Shown: positions 1-11,880, numbered from the stretch's first letter. The stretch is 64,000 bases of DNA from Aradus depressus (GCA_963662175.1 OY759218.1:16954480-17018479), one strand, 5' to 3'. Notes: generated by a model from the letters alone, not told the origin. Made by a program: numbers and translations.

Positions 1-587
1 AAGGTCCCTTTGAATAACTCTGTATGTCGCTAAAGATGCGAAATCCCGTCCATGTACCCTGGGTACCTAGTCTTGTTGTATCTTTCTTCGCATCTGTAGT
101 ATATTTTGTAGCCATTTATAACTTGCAGGGCACTTGCTTACTTTCAAACAGTCTATAGTTGAGGAGCGATGTGTTGTGGAATGCATGTGAATACCAGGAT
201 TATTAAGGTCCCTTTGAATAACTCTGTATGTCGCTAAAGATGCGAAATCCCGTCCATATATCCTGGGTACCTAGTCTTGTTGTCTCTTTCTTCGTATCTG
301 TAGTATATTTTGTAGCCATCTATAACTTGCAGGGCACTTGCTTACTTTCAGACAGTCTACGGTTGAGGAGCGTTGTGTTGTGGAATGTGCGTGGGTCCTA
401 GGATTAGTAAGGTCCCGTTGAATAACTCTGTATTTCGCTAAAGAAGTGAAATCCCGTCCATGTACCCTGGGTACCTAGTCTTGTCTTTTTCTTCGCATCT
501 ATAACTTGCAGGGCATTTGCTTACTTTCAGACAGTCTACGGTTGAGGAACGTTGTGTTGTGGAATGCGCGTGGGTCCTAGGATTAGG
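1..587. repeat. Tandem satellite, 204-bp unit, about 2.9 copies
   Basis: Units start at 1, 205 and 409 with AAGGTCCCTTTGAATAACTC (third copy CCCG). The first two are both 204 bp and about 95% alike. The third has lost about 25 bp around the TAGTATATTTTGTAGCC stretch and decays after GGATTAG near 587. The array almost certainly continues to the left of the window. No open frame is shared by the units. Confidence 0.93.
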
Positions 588-2030
588 TCCGATTCAGTGC
601 CCCCGACGAGCTGATCCATTGTGTTGCAAAGGGAGCCAGGTGTCCTTAGGTTCCCTATGTAAATGAGACGGTTCTCCAAATGAAAATTGTGGATTGGGAA
701 TGTCTGGAGGCCTCCTCACACAGAGCCCTTGATTTATGACTGCCCTCTCTCTTTCTCCCCTATCCATCTTTTATTCTTCTTCCTTTTCTATCTGCCTTTC
801 TCCTAACTTTATGTTCCCTAGTCTCCAGGGGACTCGAGGAGCTTTAAGTCTTTTAATTTTTACATCCGCAGCTCTAGGTAGTATATAGAAGTTATGTAAT
901 CTGACAGAAATTCGAAGTTGAGTTTTCATCGGAATGTCATGTTTCATGTCATGAACTAAAAATTTTTTTCAAAAAATAGTTGTCGGTGGTTGGATCATCA
1001 GCAATCTATATATAGATTCGACACGACGTTTGACAAAAGGATTGAGAAGTCTCTGTGTAAGACAACAACTGATTTTCAATCAGATTGAGAGTTTAGAGGT
1101 AGAGTGAAAATTCGTTTGATTACCAATAATTGGAGCTAGGAACGTACATTACTGGTGATTTACTCACGACTATGTTACTAGTTACTAGGGACTCCGTTCC
1201 TGTTGGTTTGTCTCAACGCATGGCTCACTGCTCGGGGGCCATTAAATTAGACTGCCCACTGGAGACAGTTAAAGGCCCGTAATCAGAATCTGACTACCCA
1301 AATTATTAGTTTTTAATTCTGAAAAGTGCATTGGGTTAAGAATTTAGTGGGAACAATTAATATTGTTGAGATAAAATTATTTATATTGCCAGATGGTGAA
1401 AAATCGCAGAAAACGCAGGTAGTCATTTAGCAGATAACTTCTCCCTGAAGGTAATATATTGTATGTTCTGGTATGTTGAATAACTTCGTCATAATCCTTT
1501 ACACAAAATTAGAACCCTGGCTCTATTGTTCCTAGGATTTCTTCAGTGAACCTCTTTAACGAAGAATGTCAAATGCGCATATCTCTACGTGTGGTGATTA
1601 GGTTGGCAGTACGCCAGGCCTCAATCAAAAGATAGATCCTTTTCATCTTCTTTGTAATTCCTTTCATGTGAGGGTCTAAAGAAAATCTGCAGGTTGGCTT
1701 TAAACAGCCGCCATCATCACAGTAATTTATTTGCATTAAAAAATAAATGTTAATATTTTGTAACCTTAATATTCGAACATACTATTTTTCCTTTCATATT
1801 TGATTTATTTTATTGAGTTTTGATTCAGATTTGTTTATTTGCATTCAAATAACCAATTTTTGTCGTTTTGTGTTTAAAAGTAGTTTTCTTTAGGTCTTTC
1901 AGTTATTTTAATGTTGTTATTCATCTGGAAGTGTTAGAAAGTAATCAAAAGATTAGAGACCTTCCAGAAATTTCGAGTTCAGTTGAAAATTTGACCACTG
2001 AGGATTCATAGAATGTTCTATGTCACTAAG
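588..2030. other. Unique intron-like DNA, no gene seen
   Basis: This is ordinary AT-rich sequence with a pyrimidine-rich patch at 735-830 (CTCTCTCTTTCTCCCC). I see no coding frame, RNA gene or recognisable mobile element. It is presumed to be part of the large upstream hth intron. Confidence 0.6.
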
Positions 2031-2074
2031 GATCATTTTCTCTAATTCACTATTATTAGCTCGCTCAAAAACTC
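2031..2074. repeat. Left copy of a 44-bp direct repeat flanking the satellite block
   Basis: The block starting GATCATTTTCTCTAATTCAC and ending GCTCGCTCAAAAACTC recurs at 3110-3153 with one mismatch. The two copies bracket the 46/54-bp satellite plus about 300 bp of other sequence. Confidence 0.85.
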
Positions 2075-2815
2075 TTGAGTTTTTGATGTTTAATTAATAC
2101 AATATTACAACATATATGTAGAAGAGAGTCGAGTTTGTGATGTTTAAATAATACAATAACACAACATATATGCAGAATAAAGTCGAGTTTGTGATGTTTA
2201 AATAATACAACATATATGTAGAAGAGAGTCAAGTTTGTGATGTTTAAATAATACAACATATATGTAGAAGAGAGTCGAGTTTGTGATGTTTAAATAATAC
2301 AATAACACAACATATATGCAGAATAAAGTCGAGTTTGTGATGTTTAAATAATACAACATATATGTAGAAGAGAGTCGAGTTTGTGATGTTTAAATAATAC
2401 AACATATATGTAGAAGAGAGTCGAGTTTGTGATGTTTAAATAATACAATAACACAACATATATGCAGAATAAAGTCGAGTTTGTGATGTTTAAATAATAC
2501 AACATATATGTAGAAGAGAGTCGAGTTTGTGATGTTTAAATAATACAATAACACAACATATATGCAGAATAAAGTCGAGTTTTTGATGTTTAATTAATAC
2601 AATATTACAACATATATGTAGAAGAGAGTCGAGTTTGTGATGTTTAAATAATACAATAACACAACATATATGCAGAATAAAGTCGAGTTTGTGATGTTTA
2701 AATAATACAACATATATGTAGAAGAGAGTCGAGTTTGTGATGTTTAAATAATACAACATATATGTAGAAGAGAGTCGAGTTTGTGATGTTTAAATAATAC
2801 AACGTATATGTAAAA
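2062..2815. repeat. Satellite array with 46-bp and 54-bp units
   Basis: About 15 units are built on GTCGAGTTTGTGATGTTTAA followed by ATAATACAA and CATATATG. One unit type (46 bp) contains GTAGAAGAGA. The other (54 bp step, with an extra TAACACAA) is followed by a unit containing GCAGAATAAA. The two types alternate in a higher-order pattern. Two spaced units share the same private changes (GTTTTTGATG and TTAATTAATACAATATTA), so a multi-unit block was itself duplicated. The long open frames on the minus strand here are by-products of the repeat. Confidence 0.93.
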
Positions 2816-3570
2816 GAGTCGAAGAAGGTTTTGAAATGTTCACAATGACTTTCGAGCGTGGTTCGACATATGTTCATGTCTCCCCTCTCCTTTTTTTTTT
2901 TCTGGGGACTACCCAAAAAAATAAGTTGACGTTTTTCCAACCAGCACCTGTACCCTTGATCAAAAACCAACGGAACATTAGTCAATCCGCCCAAGATGTG
3001 CCTCTTTGATAGAGTTGTGAGGAAGTGTGACAAGTAGTCTAGTGTAATGACTGTTTTCGGTGGAAATTGTCACTTCTTAAAACTCCCCCACGTAGCACTC
3101 TAACTACGTGATCATTTTCTCTAATTCACTATCATTAGCTCGCTCAAAAACTCACTTCATAATTCTATGTCCTAACACTCGTCTGTAACATACTCTGGTC
3201 ATTTATTTAAAACTAAGAAGTGAAAAGCAATTAAAAGTTAATTTTTGTCCATTTTTTATTTGTTTATTATCTACACTAATTCAATAATTTGTAAAAAAAC
3301 AATAAGTTGAAAAATTGCCACGAGTTAAGGAAAATAAGTCACATTGACAGAAAAACTTATAATAAACATAAAATGTGAAATAAATAAAATTATAAAATAC
3401 AAGAAAGTCATTTGAAATACAAGATGTAAAATAAATAAATATATATATAATAAACTTTCAAATAATGTATATTTTACAGAATATATTTTTTAATGATAGG
3501 ATATTCATAGTTTTATAATGGTAGGTAGTTCACAATATTGAGATTAGGAGCGCCAGTGGTTCCTTATTTT
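2816..3570. other. AT-rich DNA between repeats
   Basis: No gene is recognisable. The piece 2820-3030 is less AT-rich and has a T run (2887-2900). 3160-3540 is very AT-rich. The minus-strand open frame over 2698-3033 is mostly satellite reading and is not taken as a gene. Confidence 0.5.
3110..3153. repeat. Right copy of the 44-bp direct repeat
   Basis: Same 44-bp block as 2031-2074 with T to C at one position. Together they suggest a duplication, or an expansion of the interval they enclose. Confidence 0.85.
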
Positions 3571-3810
3571 GTAAAATTGGTCTAAAATTAAAGCTTTCCC
3601 ATGCAAGTTTTCACTGTTCAAGGATGGCTGCAACAACTTATTCGTTAGAAAAGGAAAGCACCGTGCTGTCTGTCTGTAGTCAAGCGTCTCCTTTAAAATT
3701 GGTCGGCAGTGGTTAGAACTTTCCCGTGCATGTTTTCAGTGATCAAGGCTGACTGCAACAACTCATTCGTTAGAGAAGCACCGTGCGGTCTGTCTGTGTT
3801 CGACGACGCC
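3571..3810. repeat. Tandem duplication, about 122-bp unit
   Basis: Two adjacent copies share AAAATTGGTC, CTTTCCC(A/G)TGCA, GTTTTCA, TGCAACAACT, ATTCGTTAGA, GCACCGTGC and GTCTGTCTGT in the same order. The starts are near 3573 and 3695. They have diverged by roughly 15%. No protein is recognised from them. Confidence 0.8.
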
Positions 3811-4782
3811 CTATGAAAATTGAAACGCTTGCACAAAAGGACTTGATAGCGCTTGTCAAGTCTTACTGTGATGAAGAAGGCGTGTCCAGATAACCACATC
3901 TTGCCTACATTTTGTGGCTAGAAGAGCCGTATGGGAAGGCCTTTCTTCCTTGAGACTCGTGGTAACCATATTTCAATGAACTTTATTGACATGAGGGGGA
4001 ATGGATTTTAGTTGATTGTGTCGGAATGTGGTTAGGTTGGACTGGAGTGGAGTGGTGTGGGATGTCTTTTAAATAATTGATCCCTAATGGAGGGATGATG
4101 GAGCTATTGGTTGATAGGTTGGTACCCTTGGGTCAGCTACGTGAGCCGGCTGCCAAACCATGGGTTCCCTGGGGATTGTCATGTCCATGTCCATATCGTA
4201 GCCTAACGTGGCGCTGACCCAAGATCAATCATACACTTACCTACCTACCACGGTTCTGTTCCATTTGGTAATCCACTCCTACCCTCGGATCCCTCCTCTC
4301 CCAATAATAATATAGTACACAAAAAGTGGTTGGTGAATCACCATTTTTTGAATGCTGACTTTGGAAGTGCTGCAAATTGGAAGTGGCCGAGAGGGCTAGC
4401 TTGGGCTGACTTATACAGGGTGTAACAAAAATGTTGTGTAATACTCCCTCAATGTATTCTAGAGATCATAATAAGAAAAAGTTGACCAATAATAAATTAT
4501 ATCTTTAAATTTTATTTTAGAGTAAATTAGCTCTAAGTAAATGTTGTAGGCAACATTTTACATAAAGAGTGCTCAAACGTTATATTTAAAAAACTTAAGA
4601 AATTACAATAAACACTTTTCATTTTATAATTTTTTTTCAAATACAGTTTTAACAAGTCCACGCTGAGTGGTTACCGCTCGAATCAACTCCTCTATGAGAC
4701 AACTGTAGGCATATAAATGTTAGCAGTTTATTAATAACGTAAATATAGATTTCCCATACTGACTTAAATGGTCACTTTACAA
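3811..4782. other. Intergenic/intronic, with a solo ACAGGGTGT-type terminus
   Basis: A G-rich patch lies at 3985-4110. At 4416 the sequence ACAGGGTGTAACAAAA resembles the terminus of a common class of arthropod DNA elements, but I cannot find the matching inverted end. Nothing else is identifiable. Confidence 0.45.
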
Positions 4783-5035
4783 ACCGAGGGAGTCGATAGT
4801 TCAGAGGTAGCGTGATTCCTTACTGAGCTCAAGATCGCGGGTTCGAAACCCGGCCGAGGCCCTTATATTTTTATCTGTGAGGTGAAAAAAACCTTGAGCT
4901 CGCCTTCCTTCGGATGGGATATAAAGCGACTGTCCCGAGCCTGTACAATGTCAGGTCCTCGTTAAAGAAACCTAGGTGAATATAATGTTGGGTGAATATA
5001 ATCCCTTGGTGAATATAATCCTCCACTAATCGCGG
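4783..5035 (+). mobile_element. tRNA-derived SINE (SINE-1), plus orientation
   Basis: The head is tRNA-like. An A-box-like GATAGTTCAGAGGTAGCGTG at about 4795 is followed 30-40 nt later by a B box GGGTTCGAAACCCGG (4840-4854), as in an RNA polymerase III promoter. The body then shares CCTTCGGATGGGA, CCCGAGCCTGTACAATGTCAG and CTCGTTAAAGA with the other SINE-1 copies of the window. The tail is rearranged into a short triplication of GGTGAATATAAT (4974-5020). Not an intact tRNA gene: there is no acceptor stem. Confidence 0.85.
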
Positions 5036-5725
5036 AGGCGGCTCGTTGGAAGTTTCAAGTGAACTATGCTTTCAGTGTTCTAGGTTGACTGAAAAAGTGG
5101 TTGGTGGTGGTTAAGGCGTGGAGTCTGTGGTAGAGAAAGCGGCTTTTTGTCACACGGGTGAACCAAAAATCTTCCATGTGTATACAATTCGTGAAGGTTA
5201 GTCGTGTGGTGGATTCCGTATGAAGTGACAGGTAGAAGGCGGACGGACGGGACCCCTGTGGGGCCCCAGGACCATATGTTTCATTAAACCAAGTTGGTAT
5301 GGTATTGTGGGCCTGGGGGGCCCCTATTGTTGCTTCGGGCCCCAGCCCCAAGTTGGCTTTTGACCTCACAGCGGGGCTTCGCCACCTCCCGCCACCAGGG
5401 GGTCTCTCCACTCCTCATCCTATTCCAAAGTCATTTGCTCCTTTTAACAACAGTTGCACACATCTTACCAACTGGTTTCCATTCAATAAACTGATAGATG
5501 ATAAAATGAAAATTCCAGAAGGAATACGTTGAGAAGAAGAACTTGTTTTCGACGCCACGATGTGATCGGAAGAATGTCCGTGTAATTCCGACGGGAAATT
5601 CGAATTGAATTCAACCCAATGACCGGAAACTTTTCGACAAGAACTCGAGTATGCTTTGGAGGTTTGAGTAACTTCGACCAAAACTTGTGTTCGGTCAATT
5701 TTTTTTTTTTTTTTTTCACCATTAA
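5036..5725. other. GC-rich patch of unknown origin, then poly(T)
   Basis: 5225-5410 is strikingly GC-rich for this locus, with GGGGCCCC blocks at about 5258 and 5316. Open frames exist on both strands but none resembles a known family. A run of T lies at 5700-5716. Confidence 0.4.
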
Positions 5726-5870
5726 TTAATTTCCTTTAGCCCTATAAGGAAGTATTGTAATCGTACGAAAATCCGAGATCGAGTTTTTAACGGATTTTCA
5801 CGATTCGTGATTTCCACCATTTTTCCGATGTCTGTGATTGGAACTTTGGGAGTGCTCTAACTCAATAACG
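5726..5870 (-). repeat. Repeat family C, fragment (minus)
   Basis: Its reverse complement holds AAATCCGTTAAAAACTCGAT, then CGGATTTTCGTACGATTACA. This matches the right end of the longer family C copies at 9108-9715 and 17215-17850. Confidence 0.65.
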
Positions 5871-5879
5871 ATTTCTTAT

Positions 5880-6260
5880 ACTTGATATAAGATCAAGGCT
5901 AGAACTTCTAGTTGTAATACCAAATATAATTAGGCTAATTATGATTTAATAAATGAAGCTGCATATTTTAATGATAATTTAATGATTGAAGATGTTAGCT
6001 GGTTATTTAAAATAAGAACGGAGTTATTAAATTTGAATTATAAAAGGCACAACAAAGAGGATCAACAAATATGTTCATTGTGTGCTACAGATGAAGTAGA
6101 ATCAGTTTTTCATTTTATGTGCAGTTGTCCGGCCTTGCAGAAATATAGGATTATATATTTTAGTCATGATTATTTGTCAAAATGTGAATTGTTGCGGTAT
6201 TTGAAAGGTGAAAGCTGGTCTGTTGTTCATTTAGACTTAAAACTAATTAATCTAAAGTAG
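5880..6260 (+). pseudogene. Non-LTR retrotransposon C-terminus (degraded)
   Basis: An open frame from 5982 to the stop at 6258-6260 contains ICSLCATDEVESVFHFMCSC followed by PALQKYR. This is the Cys-X2-Cys … His … Cys knuckle found at the extreme C-terminus of many non-LTR (LINE) reverse transcriptase proteins. The part upstream of 5980 keeps similar codon content but has stops. The RT domain is missing, so this is a 5'-truncated dead copy. The exact clade cannot be given from this piece. Confidence 0.72.
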
Positions 6261-7064
6261 AAAATTATGAGTAGAGTATTTCACTAATATTATTTTTTGT
6301 ATTTAAAATGTAAAGGCAGGGATTATTATTATTTTTATTTATTTACTTTCTTATTTTTTTAAATTATGTTACTTGAAACTTTTGTTATATATAGAAAATA
6401 AAGTAAAAATTATAGCCTTTGAACTTCCCGCAATGGTATGTACCAGGGGTATCTGTCAAAATGTTATCCATAATTTTGAATTGTATTTGTATTTTAGGTA
6501 AAGTAATAAAGACAGTTTATTATTATACTGAATATAAGAAGTAACTCTCAGAATTAAGCAGTACAATGAAACAAATAAAACAGCTGATGCTAACATATTA
6601 CTTCCATATATCCAGTACGAAATGAATTTGAGAGGGAGAATAATCTGTAAAAATGTGAATGGTATAAGAAAGTCCACATCATTTTTTTCTACTTTATTGT
6701 ATTGTACACTCTAACCACTTAGCCGGTGTTCTCCTAAAGCTATACAATTTATTGTTTTTGAAAGTCAAGTGTTGGTATGTGATGTCAGATTGTTTATAGT
6801 TGGTATGCATCCAATGAAATAGAACCCCTATTTTAATAATATTCAAGTTGAGAGAATACCATTTTGTAAAAGGAAATGAAAACAAACATTTGGGCTGATG
6901 ACTGGGAGGCTGGATGGCTCTGCAGCTGTAGGTTGGGGTTCCAGGACTGGGGGAGGCCAGAAAAAATATTGTCGCATACCAGAAGTCCATCCTACCCAGT
7001 TCCTATTATGCAGTCCCATGCAGTTACAACAGAAAAATTCATCACCTGCAATCTACTTCACAAA
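6261..7064. other. AT-rich, no gene recognised
   Basis: 3'-UTR-like AT-rich sequence after the LINE tail (6261-6420) runs into unassigned DNA. 6870-7010 is more balanced and has open frames on both strands but no recognisable family. Confidence 0.4.
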
Positions 7065-7515
7065 CCAACAAAGTTTTTGCTTTCCATCTAGAAACCAATT
7101 TGGTTGAAAATCAATTGATGTCTTACATAGGGACTTCTGAATCAGCACACTTTTCGTGTTGATATATTCTTTACATAGTTAAGGTTTTTGAGTTCAACCC
7201 CCCTTTACTGATCTCCCACTCCCTTGATTCGGCTTAAAATTGATGTACATCCTCCTTGAATTTACATATAAAATTTCGTGTCGATTTATACATTACTTCG
7301 GCAGTTATTAAGGTTTTTGTGTTAAGCCCCTCGGTTATATCCCCCAATTTGGCTGAAAATCAATAAATGTCGTCCTTATATGGTCCTGGATACATACCTA
7401 TATATAATTTGGTGGCGAGATATTCATTTTATCGGGAGTTATCGGAAAAAATGAAGTTCCGGTGAAACCTCAACATCGGATTTCTGACCGACTACACTAC
7501 TTCCCCTATAATAAA
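7065..7515 (+). repeat. Family A element, plus, internally complete but diverged
   Basis: It carries the family A order: GAAAATCAATTGATGTCTTA, GGGACTTCTGAATC, GTTGATATATTC, a second module with AAATTTCGTGTCGAT and GGCAGTTATTAAGG, a third with GGCTGAAAATCAATAAATGT and TATCGGGAGTTATC, then the 3' part CTCAACATCGGATTTCTGAC and ACTTCCCCTATA. The 5' end with the ACTTCCCCAG motif is lost. Non-coding. Confidence 0.88.
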
Positions 7516-9107
7516 ATAAAATATAAAAAGGAAAGTATATAAGTAAAATGTACAAAATAAACTATCAAAATAATAAATGCTTACAAAATATATTGTAAAA
7601 ATTAATAACTAAGATCTGAACTAATTTTTTTTTGTTCTTAATGTACCTTGCATATTGGCAAAACATTTCAGACTTATAACTTTAAGAATATATAAATATA
7701 TAACCTTCGCATATAGCCAAAGTTCCATGTAATTTCTAAAAAAAAAATATATATATATATAGATAGATAAAAAATAGGGGAAAAAAATGAAAGATGAATT
7801 TTATTGTTTTGAGGAACTAATTATAATATGAACGTTGATCCGTTTTTACCAGAGCTGCCAAAATTCTAAAAATAAGTAGCTCGGCTTACATCCCATCAAA
7901 TTTTGCATTGTTTTGATTCCTCCGTAATTCCGTATTTGTTTACTCTGTTCGTACTAGGTTCAGGGAGGTTATGAAATTTGCCTTTAAGCTAGTAAAAAAA
8001 TTGAACCGACTTCACTTCATGAATGAGATAGTAAAATGAGTATTCCAGAAACGTACCTACATGCCTTATATCCGTTGCGACCGAAATACTGCCGGAGACA
8101 GGCTAGAACTTTTCAAATATTAAGTATTCATGGATAAAATTTGAAAGAATATTTTAGAGAAAACTTCATTTAGAAATAATATTATATTTTGGATGCGTTA
8201 TGTCTACGACATTTTGATACTTTTTAACGGAACATGAAATCTAATTTTTTCCGATCATGTGAATAATCGCACATTCACAATAAAATAACATATATGTATA
8301 TACACACTAAATGTTCTAGGTTTAGAGATTAAAATTACTAATCACTATTGTTTACAAATTTGAAATTGGGTTTTTCTTCAAGGGCATTATAATTCTTTGC
8401 TATTAGCGTGATTTGTCAGGAAGGCCTCATATGATGCCGACTGCTACTATCTGTTGGCCATCTTCATGAAACTCTTGCACTTTATTGACCACGACTACAC
8501 TGACATAAACCTAGTCCTCGCCGATCAACACTGATTGGTACATTCAATTTCTAAGTAGGTTAAGCCTACTTTGAGTTGCGAAATTGGACACACCTATGGA
8601 GACTTTCATTGGATGATCTGATCACACTTTATTGCATAGCTTTTTTTTCTATTCTACAGTCCAAAATTTCATTTAAAGTTTTTAATCTTGGTCATAGATT
8701 ATTTAATTCAAATAACTCCTAGCAATCTTAACAAGAATTACTGGGACCTATAGAAATGCTAACTCAAAAAACTCATTATGGCTTAGCCACTATCTTGATT
8801 ATTAATTGGCATAGGCAGTACTAAAATTTTATAGTTAATCGACTATAATAAAATGAAAGATACGCTCGAATCCTGGTGTCATTAAAGACGGCACTGCAGA
8901 GCCACTTTGAAAGGTTTAGTGCATTAAAAAAAAAAAAAAAAAAATGTTCGGTGAATACCCGGCAATGTATTTCTCCCGGTTGAATTACTTATAACCAGTT
9001 ATGTTTCCACTCTCCCTGTAAACTCTTAGATTGTTTTTTTCTTTTTTATTTATATTTCCTGTTAAGAATTTAAAAAAAATATATCAATAATAAAAGGATA
9101 TTTTAAA
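7516..9107. other. AT-rich intron-like DNA
   Basis: There is an (AT)n run at 7746-7766 and a poly(A) run ending at 8943, which could be the tail of a retroposed copy whose body I cannot identify. 8400-8580 is more balanced but has no open frame. No gene is seen. Confidence 0.5.
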
Positions 9108-9715
9108 ATTCGTTGGTATGCGATACAATTTAAATATTTCTTACGGAAATTTATTGTTCATTCTTTGTATATAACTTTCATACTGGTCCTATCTCAAATC
9201 TGAGGACATTTGGACAATGGGAAATTCCATAAGGAACATTTTTGATAAGGACTAATGTTTCGCGAAAATGAAGCCACTGCTAAACAAATGGGTTTCAAAA
9301 CGTCTTTAAGACGGTTTTCGGTATGTATCTCGCAAACTGGAGACCCTCAAAAAATCGTATTTCATACAAAATGTGCCTTCTAGTTTTCTCTACAACTTTT
9401 ATTTGAAGAAATGTTTGATTAGGTCATAAATTTAAGCGTTAACTAGTAATATGCATTTAGGCCCCATAGTAAAGTGTTATTAATTCTGGTCTGACTTCAA
9501 CCAAAATCTAATGAGATCTAAGTTAGCACATAAGACATCTTCATATTAAATTTGAAGTTCATCAATCTTCGCTAAATCATTACCGAGTTAGTGCGCTCAC
9601 AAAGGTACAATCATCATCGCGAAAATAGTCATAACGGGCTCCTTCAAATGTGAAAATCCGTTAAAAGCTCCATCTCGTTTTTTTTCGCACGATTACAATA
9701 CTTTCTTACATTAAA
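9108..9715 (+). repeat. Repeat family C, copy 1
   Basis: About 600 bp shared with 17215-17850: TATGCGATACAATTTAAA, CCTATCTCAAATC, AAATGGGTTTCAAA, ATACAAAATGTGCCTT, ATTAGGTCATAAAT, GATCTAAGTTAGCACAT and finally TTTTTTCGCACGATTACAAT. The order is the same in both. No terminal inverted repeat or target duplication is evident. Non-coding. Confidence 0.85.
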
Positions 9716-10369
9716 ACTATAAGAGAGTAATGATGTAAAACCAAATTTCTCCAAGTTCAGTGAGTAATTCAGCTTACTAATGTGGGGATCATGGGTTGAG
9801 TATCCGAGACAGCAGCTCTGTATCAAGTGCAGGAAATAACTGCTTAAAGGAAAAGATAAAATATCTACGCATTACGGTAGTCCCCTCAGTTCGTAAGTAA
9901 CGGATTGGAGATCAAATCTAGCGTGATGTACAGCCTTGGTCCCCCCTCAAATAGACATGTATGTTGCCTTAAATCCACCCTTCTTTGGGGGTAATGGGAA
10001 ATTCCGGCGAAGAGGGGTGTCTCATTCCGTCTTATAGATAGCTACAGGGTGGGTTCGGATCTGGGAGCAGATGGATAGGGCAAAACCGGCATATGCTGCC
10101 ATAGTCCTAGCATGGGACACCACCTGCAACCCCAGCCAACTGCAGCAGCAAGCTCAAATTCGGAATTCCACTGTCCAAAGCTGTAAGTTCAAATTTCTAT
10201 GCAGAGGGGTGGCCGAAATACTGGGTGTTTGCTATTATCTATTCCCCATCAGAATACTCAACCACAGCCGCATTATGCATTGTCGTATTTGGTAATTAGT
10301 CGGTGAAAGATCACTCGACCTCCCCCTTCCCCCCTCAAATTTATTTCTTACTGGCATTACTGGGTATAA
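9716..10369. other. Unassigned DNA between family C copies
   Basis: 9880-10300 is relatively GC-rich, with an open frame at 10071-10295 (74 codons) that I do not recognise. It may be remains of a retroelement, but no catalytic motif is visible. Confidence 0.35.
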
Positions 10370-10800
10370 GAAAGTCACTCTGAAAACCGCTGTTGCGAAA
10401 TAGACGTTTCAAGGTCGTCTGCATACGTTTTGACCATTTTTGCTATGATATCTGTATGTACGTGTGTGTGTGTGTGTGTGTATTGGAAAGTTGTGAGCTC
10501 TCTACAACAAAAACGATTGTAGCTATAAACTTGAATTATGGAATGAAAACTTTTCATGTGCTAACTTAGTTCTGATTAGATTTTGGCCGGAATCAGATGA
10601 AAATTGAGACAACTTTAGTTTGGGGCCTAAGTACATTTTACAAAATACTGCTTATGTTTATGACCTAATCAAAAATATTTTCAAGTAATAGTTGTAGAAA
10701 ATACTAAAGTACATAATTTATATAAAATACTCTTTTTAACAGATGGTGCGGTTTTCAACATATACATGACGAAAACCATCTTGAAATGTAGTTTTGATAA
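10370..10800 (-). repeat. Repeat family C, copy 3 (minus, diverged)
   Basis: Reverse-complement features of family C are present: GACCTAATCAAAAATA (the complement of the ATTAGGTCATAAAT region), TGCTAACTTAGTTCTGATTA, and GACGAAAACC near the end. A (TG)n microsatellite interrupts it at 10461-10481. Confidence 0.7.
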
Positions 10801-11394
10801 GAACTCTTAACTAATAAGAACTTTTATCTTTCATAAGACTTTCTTATTACCATAATTCCAGTTTGTTAACTTTATTTCATTTGTTTAAATTCGTTTCATT
10901 TCTTATTATTAATTAAAATAAATAGCGATATGTGAAATTAATTTATTTGCAATTTCTTCCTTAAAAGAAAATGACATATTTTAACGGTTTGTGGTAATTT
11001 TAAAAATAATTATTGCATAACATTTTTTTTTTTTGCTACATACTATAAGAGTCTTTTTCACTGCATATTCTATGGCATATGCTGGCGCTTTTCAGTGGTA
11101 TAAATTCAGGCTCTTACCGTGACTGACTACCTTTCATGCTGTTCTGTTCTACGTTTCCCTGAATCTCTGCGGGGTGTGTTCCTGATCTTCACCATACAAA
11201 GATAGCTTACTCCCCCCTCTAATTCTATTTTCCACCTATTTAACATTTACTTCTTCCACAGATCCGGTCCATTAACCGCCGATCCATTTCCATTTTTAAA
11301 TTTGCCACTTACCTTGATGTTTATTATCTCTCCATTCCTATTCGCTTCGCACCATTGCGAATTCCAGATTGCTTAGGAATAAAAAAAAAAAAGT
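10801..11394. other. AT-rich then pyrimidine-rich DNA, no gene
   Basis: 11080-11360 is pyrimidine-rich with a weak acceptor-like CTTCTTCCACAG at 11251-11262. The sequence after it does not give a recognisable peptide. Confidence 0.4.
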
Positions 11395-11880
11395 TGTGAA
11401 TCACCGGCATTGTATCTCAATCCAAAATCAATCGACTATTTGGGCTAAAAATCAATAATTGATTTCTGAACCTTATACTAAATTTTTTGTCGAAACATTC
11501 ATTACATTGGCAGTTATTGGGATTTTTGTGTTGTTGCGACTAATAGAGGGTTGAGATTTCGAGTAATGGAGGTTTTGGGGCTTGAAGGGAAAGGAAGAAA
11601 ACTTTTTTTCGAGTTTTGGAGGTTCTCGACTTATCGAGGTTCGACTTAAAGAGGTTCTACTGTATATCCAGAACCCCATAAGGACGACATATATATATTT
11701 ATATGTATAGGGGACATTAAAACTCCATTAACTGCCCAAGTAATGTATCCATATGAAATATAGTTTGGTGATTCAGAAGTCCCTGAGTAAAACACGTATT
11801 AATTTTTAACCAATGCGATTATTTGGTTATAGAGGAAGAGCGAAAAACAGGGAAGCACATGATTCACCGATAACTTCATA
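11395..11880. repeat. Composite family A copy split by a pogo-type MITE end
   Basis: 11395-11533 reads as family A plus strand (TGAATCACCGGCATTGTA … GGCAGTTATTGGGATTTTT). 11663-11880 reads as family A minus strand (ATCCAGAACCCCATAAGGAC … GATTCACCGATAACT). The change of orientation means two copies or an inversion, with the MITE piece at the joint. Confidence 0.78.
11534..11661 (-). mobile_element. Truncated pogo/Tigger-type MITE (minus)
   Basis: The piece ends GAGGTTCTACTG followed by TA. Its reverse complement matches the first about 125 bp of the full MITE at 47042-47718 (CAGTAGAACCTCTTTAAGTC, CGATAAGTCGA, TTCAAGCCCCAAAACC, CTCAACCCTCTATTAGTC). The other end is missing. Confidence 0.82.

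Noticed and set aside
2065..3033. Long minus-strand open frames of 64-111 codons
   Set aside because: They are translations of the 46/54-bp satellite. The repeated peptide simply follows the DNA repeat and there is no start or splice support.
8926..8943. Poly(A) run as the tail of a processed pseudogene
   Set aside because: No mRNA-like body or open frame is recognisable upstream, and there is no target duplication.
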